NCBI GenBank assembly: GCA_016185705.1
Contig: JACPMZ010000004.1
Span: 1-64,000, forward strand
DNA from: Candidatus Woesearchaeota archaeon
Lineage (GTDB): Archaea > Nanobdellota > Nanobdellia > Woesearchaeales > UBA10216
Length of the DNA: 64,000 bases
Direction of reading: 5' to 3'
Shown here: piece after piece, positions 32,397 to 40,837 of the stretch
Position numbering within the stretch: position 1 is the first letter of the stretch
How the letters are laid out: every line of letters starts with the position of its first letter
Position numbers and translations under genes: made by a program
The notes under the pieces: model-generated
What the model was told of the DNA's origin: nothing
Databases searched by the model: none
What the model saw: the letters and a program-made list of their open reading frames with translations, nothing else

Positions 32397-34106
32397 TTAG
32401 CCATCAGAATCAGCTGTGTCATAAACAAATATCGTGTGCCCTATTATCTCAACCGGTTCATACTCGGATAACCATTCATAGCAGGATTTGTTTTGCATGA
32501 ACGCTCCTTCTTTGTTGGTAATGCTCACCGCTACCAGCCCGGTTTCTTTGCCGCATTCTTCTGTGTAGTTTGCTGCTAAGTCTTCCTGCGAGTGCGCAAA
32601 TCCGGGCACCCATGCCTGGAAATAAGGCGATGGCATATATTCGTAATCCACGTAAGCTGCCGGGTCTGTTGTTCCGAAGTAGCTGAGCTTTATGCTTTCG
32701 TATTTCTCAAGCCCTTTCAGGTCCTGGCCTAAGTCCAGGTTTGCGCCCAAAAAGTATTTGTATCCTTCATCATCATCCACAAACTCATTAAAGTAGGCGA
32801 TGTAGTGGGGAAATGCCGTTAATGCTGCTATCACATACCATGCAAGAAGCGCATACACCATGACCGGTTTTTTTGTGAGGGCTGTCCGTCCTGCAAACAC
32901 AAACAGCAGCATTAGCACAGGCAGTATGTGCTGTATTCCTGAGCCAATGTTTACAATGGTGGCAAATGCTGTGAAATAAATCAGCGCAGGTGTTAGCACA
33001 AAGAGCAAATCGTGTTTGTATGTTTTTTTGTTCACAATCAGCATTGTCACGCTTGTTGCAATCAGCAGTAAGAACGCTGCAGGCAATTTCACCAGCATTT
33101 CAAGTATGTGGAAGTACCATACGCTTCCCTCCTTTTCCTCCCCCAGTATGAAGCTTGGCTTTGTGCTTGTTGCTGATATGTAGGCCTGCTGCGATACGCC
33201 TACAAAAAATGAGGGGAATGGCAGCGGAATTTTTTCCATGACGAATGAAGCAGCGTTCTTGTATTGCGTCGGAATGCTGTCGTGGACTAATTCTATATAT
33301 CGTTGCGGCGCTCCGCTTGCGTAGCTTCCTGCATCAAAGCCGTATGCTGCCCAAAGAACCAGGAAAGCTGCTGCCATTATTGCTGCGGCGCTTATTACGA
33401 AGTGCAGCCCTTCATTTTTCAGTTTCAGCTGCTTCAGCGAATACGGTTTTTTTGACGCAAACCAAAATGCTGCCATGCAGAAAAATATTGGCAGGAAAAG
33501 GGCTGCTGCAAATTTTGATGACAATGCCAGCCCGAAGAATGTTCCTGTGAAAATTATGTTCCTGATGCCTGGCTGTCGCATCAGTTTCCAGAAGTAGTGC
33601 AAGCTTATGAATGAGAATGCAGCAGCAGCAAAGTCAGTCATCAGCAATGCAGACCATCCCAGCACTGCCGGGCTGAACGCATACAAAATAAGAGCTGTTA
33701 GCCCTGCCCTGCTGCCGTACAGCTCCTTAGCCCAGCGGTAAACATAGAGTCCGGCAAGCATCGCTATTGCAATAAGCGTCAGTCTGCCGAAAAAAATGTA
33801 TTTCTCAGCGTCAATTCCTGAATTGTAAAGGAATTCCTGCGCGCAGCCGTAGTAAAGAAACTGCCGGCAATAGGTGTTTTCATGCGGAAATTCCTGCTGC
33901 GAAAGAAACATTGGCAGCGCTGCAATCTTATGCGTCAGCGGAGGATGCCCCGGCCCCATTCGGTAATCGTTTGTTTCAAGGAAATAGTATCCTGCGGCCA
34001 GCCTGTTGTTTTCCTCAAATGTAGCTGCCTTTTCATTTGCAACAGCCGCAAGAATTCCTGCAAATATTATCAGAATGGCAGCAGCAGCCGCATTAAATTT
34101 GTTCAT
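32397..34106 (-). CDS. GT-C membrane glycosyltransferase (GT39/PMT-like)
   Basis: 569 aa, about 11 helices. The first external loop has FEENNRLAAGYYFLETNDYRMGPGHPPLTHKIAALP, with the acidic residues and HPPL motif of PMT-like enzymes. AKELYGSRAGLTALILYAFSPAVLGWSALLMTDFAAAAF is the family's second signature. It is a close relative of the gene at the right edge of the window. It probably transfers a sugar from polyprenyl phosphate to protein or glycan. Confidence 0.85.
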   Translation of the reverse strand: MNKFNAAAAAILIIFAGILAAVANEKAATFEENNRLAAGYYFLETNDYRMGPGHPPLTHKIAALPMFLSQQEFPHENTYCRQFLYYGCAQEFLYNSGIDAEKYIFFGRLTLIAIAMLAGLYVYRWAKELYGSRAGLTALILYAFSPAVLGWSALLMTDFAAAAFSFISLHYFWKLMRQPGIRNIIFTGTFFGLALSSKFAAALFLPIFFCMAAFWFASKKPYSLKQLKLKNEGLHFVISAAAIMAAAFLVLWAAYGFDAGSYASGAPQRYIELVHDSIPTQYKNAASFVMEKIPLPFPSFFVGVSQQAYISATSTKPSFILGEEKEGSVWYFHILEMLVKLPAAFLLLIATSVTMLIVNKKTYKHDLLFVLTPALIYFTAFATIVNIGSGIQHILPVLMLLFVFAGRTALTKKPVMVYALLAWYVIAALTAFPHYIAYFNEFVDDDEGYKYFLGANLDLGQDLKGLEKYESIKLSYFGTTDPAAYVDYEYMPSPYFQAWVPGFAHSQEDLAANYTEECGKETGLVAVSITNKEGAFMQNKSCYEWLSEYEPVEIIGHTIFVYDTADSDG

Positions 34107-34148
34107 GCGCCTTAGCGAACTTTGGCGCGATTAAAAAGTTTTGGATTG

Positions 34149-34238
34149 CAGCAAATTGCAAAAATAAAGGAGCATTCACTTTGCAATTTGCTGTTTAGTA
34201 AAGCGCGCAAAATGTTTGTAAATTAATGCGCTTTACTA
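34149..34238. repeat. tandem hairpin pair upstream of GT-C gene
   Basis: CAGCAAATTGCAAA (34149-34162) pairs with 34180-34193, and TAGTAAAGCGC (34196-34206) pairs with 34228-34238. Both are perfect. Two hairpins 2 nt apart recall the twin-hairpin family, but the ATGTC/GACAT joints are absent. Confidence 0.75.
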
Positions 34239-34265
34239 TTGGATTCGGGGTGCGTTCTTGCAGCT

Positions 34266-36557
34266 TCACTTTAGCCCTCTTGTCCTTCTCCTCAGCTTCC
34301 TGAACAGCTCTTCCCCGGTAAGCTTTGAGAATTCTTTTTTCAGTGCGTCTATGTTTTTTCCCGGCACTGTTACTGGAGGCGGCACTGGCGCATAGTTTGG
34401 CGCTGGCCTGTATTTGCGCGGCTGCGGCATTTCCGGCTCAGGAATCCCTGCTGCTGCCTTCATTCTTCTTAAGTATATGTAGATTATCAGTGAGCCGACT
34501 GCTGCTGCTCCTATGAGCCACAGGAATATTTTTACCAGTCTGCTGCCTTCCGGCTGCGACCTCGGGTCTGCGGGGTCTGTGCCTTTTTCAACTTCAAGCG
34601 CATCGCTGCTGCCGTCTCCGTCGCTGTCAATTTTCGTTGGGTTTGTGCCAAGCTGGAATTCCCTTATGTTGCTTAAAGTGTCTCCGTCATTGTCATTTTG
34701 GGCGTCGTTAAAAAATGTGTTCAGCCCGTATTGGCTTTCCCAGGCGTCATTCATTCCGTCATTGTCGCTGTCGTCGTCGCAGGCATCTCCTTTTCCGTCA
34801 TTGTCTGCGTCCTTCTGGTCAGGGTTGTATTTTCCTGGGCAGTTGTCTGCGCTGTCTGTTACAGCGTCTGAGTCGCGGTCGTTTGTTGCAGCGCATTTCC
34901 TGTTTATTCCGCATGTTCTGCTGGTGCAGTCCTCATCTGATTTGCAGTTTTTGTTCCTCTGGCAGAGATTCCCTTTCAGTGTGCACGCTCCGCCGCAGTC
35001 AACATCTGTTTCTCCGCTGTCCAGCTCATTGTTATAGCACGGGCCTCGCGAGATGCATATTTTTTCTGCGCAGTAGTTTGTTTCGCAGTCAGCATTTTGC
35101 GAGCATTTGCTTCCTGCTGTGCAGGCATCGCATATTCCGCCGCAGTCCGCGTCTGTTTCGTCCTGGTTCTGGAAGCCGTCGCTGCAGCTTCCTGCCGAGC
35201 ATTGCCCTTCAAAGCAGAAATTGTGCAGGCAATCCTCGTTTGATTCGCATTTTTTTTCTATGTCGCATTTTCCGCAGCTTCCTCCGCAGTCAACATCGCT
35301 TTCATCTCCGTCCTGCAATCCATTTTTGCAGGCAAGCTCAATGTTAAGGCTTGCTTCTACTGTTACTCCGTCGCTTTCTTTTTCTTGGCTCCAGAGTCCT
35401 GCGTTGTTCTGCGCTTTTACCCTGAATAAGTATCTGCTGCCATCTTCCAGTTTTAAGCCGTCCGCGGTTACCTCTGCAGAGGCCGTTGTTGTCCAGTTCA
35501 GTATTGTCTTGCTTCCGGAGACGATGGAGTAATTGTAATTCTTAATGCCGCTTTCCTTGTCTTCTGCTTTCCATTTTGCTTTCAGCCTGTCAGTGTAGTA
35601 TGTGTACTGCTCAGGCGCATCGTCAAGCTCCTGGCTGTCATTCACGCTAACCATTGCCGGCGGCGATTTGTCAACTGTGAACGCTGTTTGCGCTGCTGCC
35701 TCTTTCGGCCCTTCAAATATGCATTTTATGTTGTACGTGTACGTTCCATCTGCTAACTGCAAAGATGCTTCATGCGTGATGCCCTGCACGTTGAATGTGC
35801 CTGAGCTTTCAGAAGCAGCGCCTTGCCCGTATGTGCATATGCTGTTCTTGTTTGTCGTGACTTTCAGCACGATTACCTGCGCTGTGTAGCTGCTGTCCGC
35901 GGGCAGCACTTCCAGTATTTTTGGCTCTTCGCTTGTGTTTACCTTGAAGGTTACTGCTGCAAAAGTTGATTTGTGCCCTGCCAGGTCCCTGCATGCTGCG
36001 TTCAGCGCATGGTCCTTGTTGTCCTGAAGCCCTGTCAGCAGCTTTTCATGCGTAGTTTTGTAGCTGCTTTTGTCTGTGTCAGCAGCTATGCTGTTTGCCA
36101 TTTGATTGTAGTCTTCAGCTGTTTCATCATACCTGCAGCTTGAGTTTTCGCTTGTCACTATCTTCAGCAGTGTCTGCAGCGGCGTCTGGATTACTTTGTC
36201 CGGCTCTGCTTTTGCGCTTAAAATTATTGGAGCTGTGCTGTCTGCCCTGAGAAGCAGCTTTGCATATTCCTGTCCGCTGCTGCAGTTGATAAAGAAATTG
36301 TAGTACGTTTCGTAGGCAGGCAGGGTTACGTCCAGTGTGTGCCCTGTTGCGCCCGTTACATCAAAGTCACTCATTTCATCATACGGCTTGTCAAACGGCG
36401 TGCTGTATCTGCATGATGCAGCTGCTGCAGTTGTAATGGCTAAGTTAAATTCCAGCTGCTGCGCAATGCCGAACTGCGGGCTGCTTACCTGTATCTCTGC
36501 TGCCGCAGTTTTTATGATTATTAAGAATAGCAGTAGAACTATCAGCCCCTTTTTCAT
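34266..36557 (-). CDS. secreted membrane-anchored Cys-rich protein with TSP3 repeats
   Basis: 763 aa. Signal peptide (LIVLLLFLIIIKTAAAEI). Beta-rich domains to about residue 330 and an FnIII-like segment (KAKWKAEDKESGIKNYNYSI). Then three Cys-rich modules of the C-x-DGxQDGDEsDVDCGGxCGxC type. Thrombospondin type-3 calcium repeats follow (DNCPGKYNPDQKDADNDGKGDACDDDSDNDGMND). A membrane helix (LVKIFLWLIGAAAVGSLIIYIYL) and a short basic cytosolic tail end it. A surface protein with disulphides and bound calcium, and a likely glycoprotein acceptor. TATA box CATTTAAATAG about 25 nt upstream. Confidence 0.85.
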   Translation of the reverse strand: MKKGLIVLLLFLIIIKTAAAEIQVSSPQFGIAQQLEFNLAITTAAAASCRYSTPFDKPYDEMSDFDVTGATGHTLDVTLPAYETYYNFFINCSSGQEYAKLLLRADSTAPIILSAKAEPDKVIQTPLQTLLKIVTSENSSCRYDETAEDYNQMANSIAADTDKSSYKTTHEKLLTGLQDNKDHALNAACRDLAGHKSTFAAVTFKVNTSEEPKILEVLPADSSYTAQVIVLKVTTNKNSICTYGQGAASESSGTFNVQGITHEASLQLADGTYTYNIKCIFEGPKEAAAQTAFTVDKSPPAMVSVNDSQELDDAPEQYTYYTDRLKAKWKAEDKESGIKNYNYSIVSGSKTILNWTTTASAEVTADGLKLEDGSRYLFRVKAQNNAGLWSQEKESDGVTVEASLNIELACKNGLQDGDESDVDCGGSCGKCDIEKKCESNEDCLHNFCFEGQCSAGSCSDGFQNQDETDADCGGICDACTAGSKCSQNADCETNYCAEKICISRGPCYNNELDSGETDVDCGGACTLKGNLCQRNKNCKSDEDCTSRTCGINRKCAATNDRDSDAVTDSADNCPGKYNPDQKDADNDGKGDACDDDSDNDGMNDAWESQYGLNTFFNDAQNDNDGDTLSNIREFQLGTNPTKIDSDGDGSSDALEVEKGTDPADPRSQPEGSRLVKIFLWLIGAAAVGSLIIYIYLRRMKAAAGIPEPEMPQPRKYRPAPNYAPVPPPVTVPGKNIDALKKEFSKLTGEELFRKLRRRTRGLK

Positions 36558-36602
36558 GCATCAGCTGTCGCTTGAATACTATTTAAATGTTGTTAGATTC
36601 TA

Positions 36603-36619
36603 AAGTCAGCTTCTGACTT
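36603..36619. repeat. short palindrome in divergent promoter
   Basis: AAGTCAG-CTT-CTGACTT between the TATA boxes of the TSP3 and heptose genes; a possible operator. Confidence 0.55.
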
Positions 36620-36664
36620 CGCGCTTCCAAAACTTTTTTATTCCCTCGCGGATTGCTTTTCTGA

Positions 36665-37705
36665 ATGTTTACTGCCAATTTTGCGTCTGATAAAATCATC
36701 GCTCTGGAAGATGCTGCAAAAAAGATTGCTGAGTTTAAGCAGGCAGGCAAGAAAGTTGGATTGTGCCACGGCGGCTTTGATTTGCTGCACCCGGGCCATA
36801 TCAGGCATTTTGAGTCTGCTGCCAGGATGTGCGATTACCTTTTTGTTTCTGTGACGTCTGACCGCTTTGTAACGTCAAGGAAGGGCATTGGCAGGCCAAT
36901 TTTTTCTGAAAAGCTCAGGGCCTATTCGATAGCGTGCCTGCAATTCGTGGATTTTGTTGTCATCAGCGATTTTGAGACAGCTGTTGAGGTTATTGGGCTG
37001 CTTAAGCCCTCGTTTTACATTAAGGGCCCTGACTTCGCTTCCAAGACCACTCCCGGTATTTTTGCTGAGCGCGAAGCCATAGCTGCTGCCGGAGGCGAGG
37101 TGAGGTACACTGCCGACCAGAAGCTTTCAACCACTGACATTATTTCCAGCATACGCAAAGCTGACCATGAGAAGGTTTTGGCAGTTGTTGATCGCGATGG
37201 AACTTTGATTGAGAATGTTGATTACCTTGGAAAAGAGGCAGCTTGGAAGTCGCAGGTTAAACTGAAGAAGGCGGTTGTTGATTTTATCTCATACATTCAG
37301 GCAAAGTTTGATTCTGTTAAGGTGGTTGTTTCCAACCAGCAGGGCGTTGCGCGCAGCTACTTTACTGCCAAAACGGTTGAGGAAGTCAATGCGCATGTTG
37401 ATTCTTTGCTTAACGAACGCGGCATAGCAATTGACAGCTGGCAGTTTTGCCCCTATGCTGATTCAAATTATGCAGCAGCATCCGGCATTTTTTTTAATCC
37501 TGATTATGTCAGGGAAGAGTCAGGACGAAAGCCCGCTACTTCCATGGTTCTTGCTGCTATGCAACAGCTTGGCTTTAATATAAATCAGTTTGACAAAATA
37601 ATGGTTATTGGCGATTCAGAGGATGATGAGCTTCTCGCAAAAAACCTGGGCGCTGTGTTTGTTGATGCTAATCTGTCTTATGAGGGTATGAAGGCATTAC
37701 TGTAG
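36665..37705 (+). CDS. HldE-type nucleotidyltransferase fused to GmhB-type phosphatase
   Basis: 346 aa. Residues 30-165: cytidylyltransferase-like domain of HldE-C type (LCHGGFDLLHPGHIRHFESA, YIKGPDFASKTTPGIFAEREAIAAAGGEVRYT, and STTDIISSIR). Residues 172-346: HAD-IIIA phosphatase (LAVVDRDGTLIENVDYLGK, VVVSNQQGVARSYFT, KPATSMVLAAMQQL, VIGDSEDDELLAKNLGA), like GmhB. It would dephosphorylate heptose 1,7-bisphosphate and then activate heptose 1-phosphate with a nucleotide. In bacteria HldE-C is usually fused to the kinase instead. It overlaps the convergent kinase gene by 38 bp. Confidence 0.85.
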   Translation: MFTANFASDKIIALEDAAKKIAEFKQAGKKVGLCHGGFDLLHPGHIRHFESAARMCDYLFVSVTSDRFVTSRKGIGRPIFSEKLRAYSIACLQFVDFVVISDFETAVEVIGLLKPSFYIKGPDFASKTTPGIFAEREAIAAAGGEVRYTADQKLSTTDIISSIRKADHEKVLAVVDRDGTLIENVDYLGKEAAWKSQVKLKKAVVDFISYIQAKFDSVKVVVSNQQGVARSYFTAKTVEEVNAHVDSLLNERGIAIDSWQFCPYADSNYAAASGIFFNPDYVREESGRKPATSMVLAAMQQLGFNINQFDKIMVIGDSEDDELLAKNLGAVFVDANLSYEGMKALL

Positions 37706-38729
37706 CTTCTCCGTTGTATGTCTTTTCCACGAACTGGATTAGGTTGTCTGCGTTGACGCTTTCTTTGTTGCCTAAGTATGACACCGCAATTCCTCCTGCG
37801 CAGTTTGCTATGAATGGTATTAGCTCGGTAATCCCTGCATGCGCAAAAAGCGATGTTACTGTAAATACTGCATCTCCTGCTCCCACTGTGTCCACAGGCC
37901 TGATTACGAACGCTGGGCTGAATGTCAGCTGGCCATTGTTGAAGTAGCCCGCGCCCTGCCTGCCCATTGTTACGAGGAAATGGTTGAAGTTGCTTTTTTG
38001 CTGCAGCTTTCTCATCAGCTCATGCACCGGGCTGAAACGGTCAGCCACGGCATACTGCAGTTCTGTTATGTCCATGGTTATGTAAGCTGGCTTGCTGTAT
38101 TGAGTAACGAAGTTGAAGCCAAGGTTTGCGCTGTTGCACTGCGCGTTCACTGCCAAAAACTTGGTTTTTCCTTCAAGAAACCTGATTATGTTTTCTGTTA
38201 TGAATCCGTGCCCGAAATCCCCCACAAGGACGAGGTCGTGCTTTGGCAGCTCCTCCCCAAGAAATGACATCAGCTCTTTTTCTGTTTCCCCGTCTATCGG
38301 CTCCTCATTTATGAATTCAACTTTGAACAGCTTTTCGTTCCTTACAGCATCCAAATATCTTTTTTTTGTTGTTGTCGGAGAGTTCTTTTTGATGAAGTAT
38401 TTGAGTGCAACATTCTTCTTGACAGATTCGTTGATGAAATCTTTTCGGTCATCACGGTCTCCGATTGCGGTAACGCAGGTTACTTTATCCACGAATCCGC
38501 TTGCGTGGTTTGCAACTGCCAGTATGCCGCCTGCGTACACTTCATGGCTTTTGTAGTCTACTGAGAGTATTGGGTCCTTGGTTGCCCTGCCTTTAGGTAT
38601 GGTAAAATGGTATTCGTCTATTATTGTATCTCCAATCGCCAGGACTTTAGTGCGCTTCAGTTGTGCCAGAATTTGTTTAATTTTCTCAAGGGAGTATTTT
38701 GATTTTACGCTTTCTATGTAACCGTCCAT
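37668..38729 (-). CDS. PfkB-family heptose kinase (HldE N-terminal-like)
   Basis: About 353 aa. KVLAIGDTIIDEYHF, VYAGGILAVANHASGF, VLVGDFGHGFIT, VTMGRQGAGYF and the catalytic DTVGAGDAVFTVTSLFA match the RfaE/HldE kinase domain, which phosphorylates D-glycero-D-manno-heptose 7-phosphate at C1. I start at ATG 38729: a CTTTAAAAAC box at 38751-38760 is about 26 nt upstream, and the longer frame runs into palindrome P7. It completes the heptose set with the convergent fusion gene and gmhA. Confidence 0.82.
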   Translation of the reverse strand: MDGYIESVKSKYSLEKIKQILAQLKRTKVLAIGDTIIDEYHFTIPKGRATKDPILSVDYKSHEVYAGGILAVANHASGFVDKVTCVTAIGDRDDRKDFINESVKKNVALKYFIKKNSPTTTKKRYLDAVRNEKLFKVEFINEEPIDGETEKELMSFLGEELPKHDLVLVGDFGHGFITENIIRFLEGKTKFLAVNAQCNSANLGFNFVTQYSKPAYITMDITELQYAVADRFSPVHELMRKLQQKSNFNHFLVTMGRQGAGYFNNGQLTFSPAFVIRPVDTVGAGDAVFTVTSLFAHAGITELIPFIANCAGGIAVSYLGNKESVNADNLIQFVEKTYNGEATVMPSYPHKTD

Positions 38730-38799
38730 GTATTCCAGCATTTTGCGGTAGTTTTTAAAGTTAATTGCTGGTTGCCTGTTTCCCAAGAGTTTTTTTACA

Positions 38800-38849
38800 G
38801 CTTTTTCTTTTCTCTCCAATAACTTTAAGGGAGGGAGAAAAGAAAAAGC
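38800..38849. repeat. palindrome P7
   Basis: GCTTTTTCTTTTCTCTCC pairs with a GGAGAAAAGAAAAAGC-type arm, with a small bulge; in the divergent gap between the heptose kinase and the flippase pair. Confidence 0.78.
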
Positions 38850-38946
38850 CGCGGAAAATGAGCAAGCAGCGAAAGGGGATAAAGCATGTGCTTATTGGCT
38901 TTGCAATTGCATAAATATTAAATACGCTTTAGTATTCGCACACTTC

Positions 38947-39306
38947 ATGAAGTCATCAAAAATTTCATTGTTTCTCATTGTTCTGTTCACAGCTTTCTCG
39001 GCTGCTGCGCAGTATTTCTATAAGCTGGCATCAGGCACTCTGGCACTGAATTTCACAGCCGTTGTTACCAACTATTACATTTATATCGGCTTTTTCCTGT
39101 ACGCTGCGGGAGCAGTGCTGGTGCTTTACGCGCTTAAGGGGGCTGAGCTGTCAGTTGCTTATCCATTCCTTGCTTTGAGCTATGTCTGGGTTGCGCTTAT
39201 CTCGGTTTTTTTGCTGCATGAAACCCTGCTTTTGATTAACTGGGTTGGCGTTGGCTTTATTGCCGCCGGGCTAAGTTTTATCGGCTATGGTGCTGGGCAT
39301 GGTTAA
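38947..39306 (+). CDS. EamA/SMR-type membrane protein, subunit 1
   Basis: 119 aa, four helices. SVAYPFLALSYVWVALISVFLLHETLLLINWVGVGFIAAGL is the small-multidrug/ArnE-like pattern. With the next gene it probably forms a heterodimer that flips a polyprenyl-phosphate sugar, as ArnE/ArnF do. AAATATTAAATA box about 25 nt upstream. Confidence 0.75.
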   Translation: MKSSKISLFLIVLFTAFSAAAQYFYKLASGTLALNFTAVVTNYYIYIGFFLYAAGAVLVLYALKGAELSVAYPFLALSYVWVALISVFLLHETLLLINWVGVGFIAAGLSFIGYGAGHG

Positions 39307-39652
39307 TGCGCTGTTTGTAGTTGGAGTTGTAGCGCTTCTTACGGTTTTGGTGGCTTTCGGCGCTTTGTTCTTCAAGCTTGGCTCCGCAAAATTCTCGCTT
39401 AACGTTTTCCAGCAGCTCAGAAACTATAAGCTGATGCTTGGTGTTTTCTTTTACATGCTGCCCATGCCTTTTTATTTGTGGGCTTTGAAGAATGCTGATT
39501 TGGCAATTGTGTTTCCGATTAATGCTTTGACTTATGTGTGGGTCGCTCTGCTCTCGCAGAAGTTTCTTGGCGAGCGCATGAACAGGTTCAAGTGGCTGGG
39601 CATTGCTGCGATTGTGATTGGAGTGGCAGCTATTGGATATTCTGCAGCGTGA
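39299..39652 (+). CDS. EamA/SMR-type membrane protein, subunit 2
   Basis: About 117 aa, four helices. AIVFPINALTYVWVALLSQKFLGERMNRFKWLGIAAIVIGVAAIGYS is similar to subunit 1. Overlaps it by 8 bp (or 20 bp if ATG 39287 is used). Paired ArnE/ArnF-like flippase subunit is the best call. Confidence 0.75.
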   Translation: MVNALFVVGVVALLTVLVAFGALFFKLGSAKFSLNVFQQLRNYKLMLGVFFYMLPMPFYLWALKNADLAIVFPINALTYVWVALLSQKFLGERMNRFKWLGIAAIVIGVAAIGYSAA

Positions 39653-39693
39653 GCAGGGTTGGTATGCGCTGCTGTCCGTTCTTAGCTAAGTGC

Positions 39694-39745
39694 CCGCTGC
39701 TTTTTTCCCTCCCTCTGAATTTTAAGGGAGGGAAAAAAGCAGCGG
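39694..39745. repeat. palindrome P8
   Basis: Perfect 20-bp arms CCGCTGCTTTTTTCCCTCCC and complement. Followed by a flank GAGGGCAGCTTAGCTGCTTG shared with P9. Confidence 0.88.
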
Positions 39746-39894
39746 AACGTAATAACGTACCGAGGGCAGCTTAGCTGCTTGCAGAGGTACTGTAAGTTGT
39801 TAGGTGGATAGCAGAAAGCGTAATTGAATGAGCGCGATTGCTGTCAATACAGCCGCCTGAAAAATTTTTTAAACCAGTGCTTATGCCCAAATGC

Positions 39895-40593
39895 ATGCGA
39901 AAGTCAGTCAGTATCATTATTCCTGCCTTTAATGACGAGGCAACTTTGGAGGGCAGCGTTAAGAGCGTTCTCGTTATTGCAAAAAAGCTTTTTTCTGATT
40001 ATGAGCTGCTTATTTTTGATGACGGCAGCACTGACAGGACCGCAGATGTGGTTGACATGCTCGCAAAGAATCCCCGCATCAGGGCTTTTCATAACCCGAA
40101 AAACATGAACGTTGGGTACAGTTACCGCAAAGGCATTAACGCAGCGTCTAAGGATTATGTTATGCTTCTTCCCGGGCCTGACAGTCTTACGGTGGATTCG
40201 CTTGAATTCTACATGGGCAAAATCGGCCAGGCCGATATTGTAACATCCCACAGCAGCAACAGGGAAGTGCGCTTAAGGCATCGTTTGGTTATTTCTGCGA
40301 TTGCCTCGGCTGCTCTTAACTTTCTCTTCGCTCTGAGATTAAAATACTATTTTGGGATGCAGATGTACAAGACCAGTCTTGTTAGGAAAGTTCGCATTAC
40401 AACCAACAGTTTCGGCGTTTATCCTGAGATTCTTATTCAGCTTGTCAAGGCAGGGCATTCTGTCAGGGAAGTTCCGATTCAGGCGCTGCCTGAGACCAAT
40501 TCAACAACTGCCCTCCGCTGGAATAACATCCGCGGAATTGTCAGCGTTGTCGTAAGACTGTTTTTCAGGGTGCATTTTCGTTTGCCGTTTTAG
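39895..40593 (+). CDS. GT2 family glycosyltransferase
   Basis: About 232 aa. SVSIIIPAFNDEATLEGSV, LIFDDGSTDRTADVVDML, MLLPGPDSLTVDSLEFYMG; the usual DxD is changed to PGPD, so metal binding may differ. C-terminal QALPETNSTTALRWNNIRGIVSVVVRLF. ATG 39895 fits a TTTTTTAAAC box 21-30 nt upstream; ATG 39883 is the alternative. Confidence 0.75.
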   Translation: MRKSVSIIIPAFNDEATLEGSVKSVLVIAKKLFSDYELLIFDDGSTDRTADVVDMLAKNPRIRAFHNPKNMNVGYSYRKGINAASKDYVMLLPGPDSLTVDSLEFYMGKIGQADIVTSHSSNREVRLRHRLVISAIASAALNFLFALRLKYYFGMQMYKTSLVRKVRITTNSFGVYPEILIQLVKAGHSVREVPIQALPETNSTTALRWNNIRGIVSVVVRLFFRVHFRLPF

Positions 40594-40642
40594 GGAAAGG
40601 GTTGTTCCTGGTTTGCTAACTTGCTCCATTTTAGCATTTCAT

Positions 40643-40812
40643 CGCTGCTTTTTTACTCCCTTAACTTTCAGTGCCTCAGCAACAGGACTTTTTCCTCCGC
40701 GCTCTATTTCCACTTCCCCCGAAATTAAGGGAGGCGGAAACAGAGCGCGGTGAGGGCAGCTTGGCTGCTTGCGGAGATACTGAAGTTTGCGAAAGGAGGG
40801 AAAAAAGCAGCG
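40643..40812. repeat. palindrome P9, interrupted outer copy
   Basis: Left half CGCTGCTTTTTTACTCCC plus TTAACTTTC (40643-40669); right half GAAAGGAGGGAAAAAAGCAG plus CG (40791-40812). About 120 bp, including a second palindrome, split its loop. Confidence 0.8.
40697..40750. repeat. palindrome P10, nested in P9
   Basis: CCGCGCTCTATTTCCACTTC plus CC pairs with 40729-40750 with three mismatches. Followed by the GAGGGCAGCTTGGCTGCTTG flank. Confidence 0.8.
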
Positions 40813-40837
40813 CAGTTATAAAAAAGACGCGGATATT

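Noticed and set aside
38741-38819. N-terminal extension of the heptose kinase
   Set aside because: The extension is encoded by palindrome P7 and lies upstream of the TATA box; leaderless spacing favours ATG 38729.
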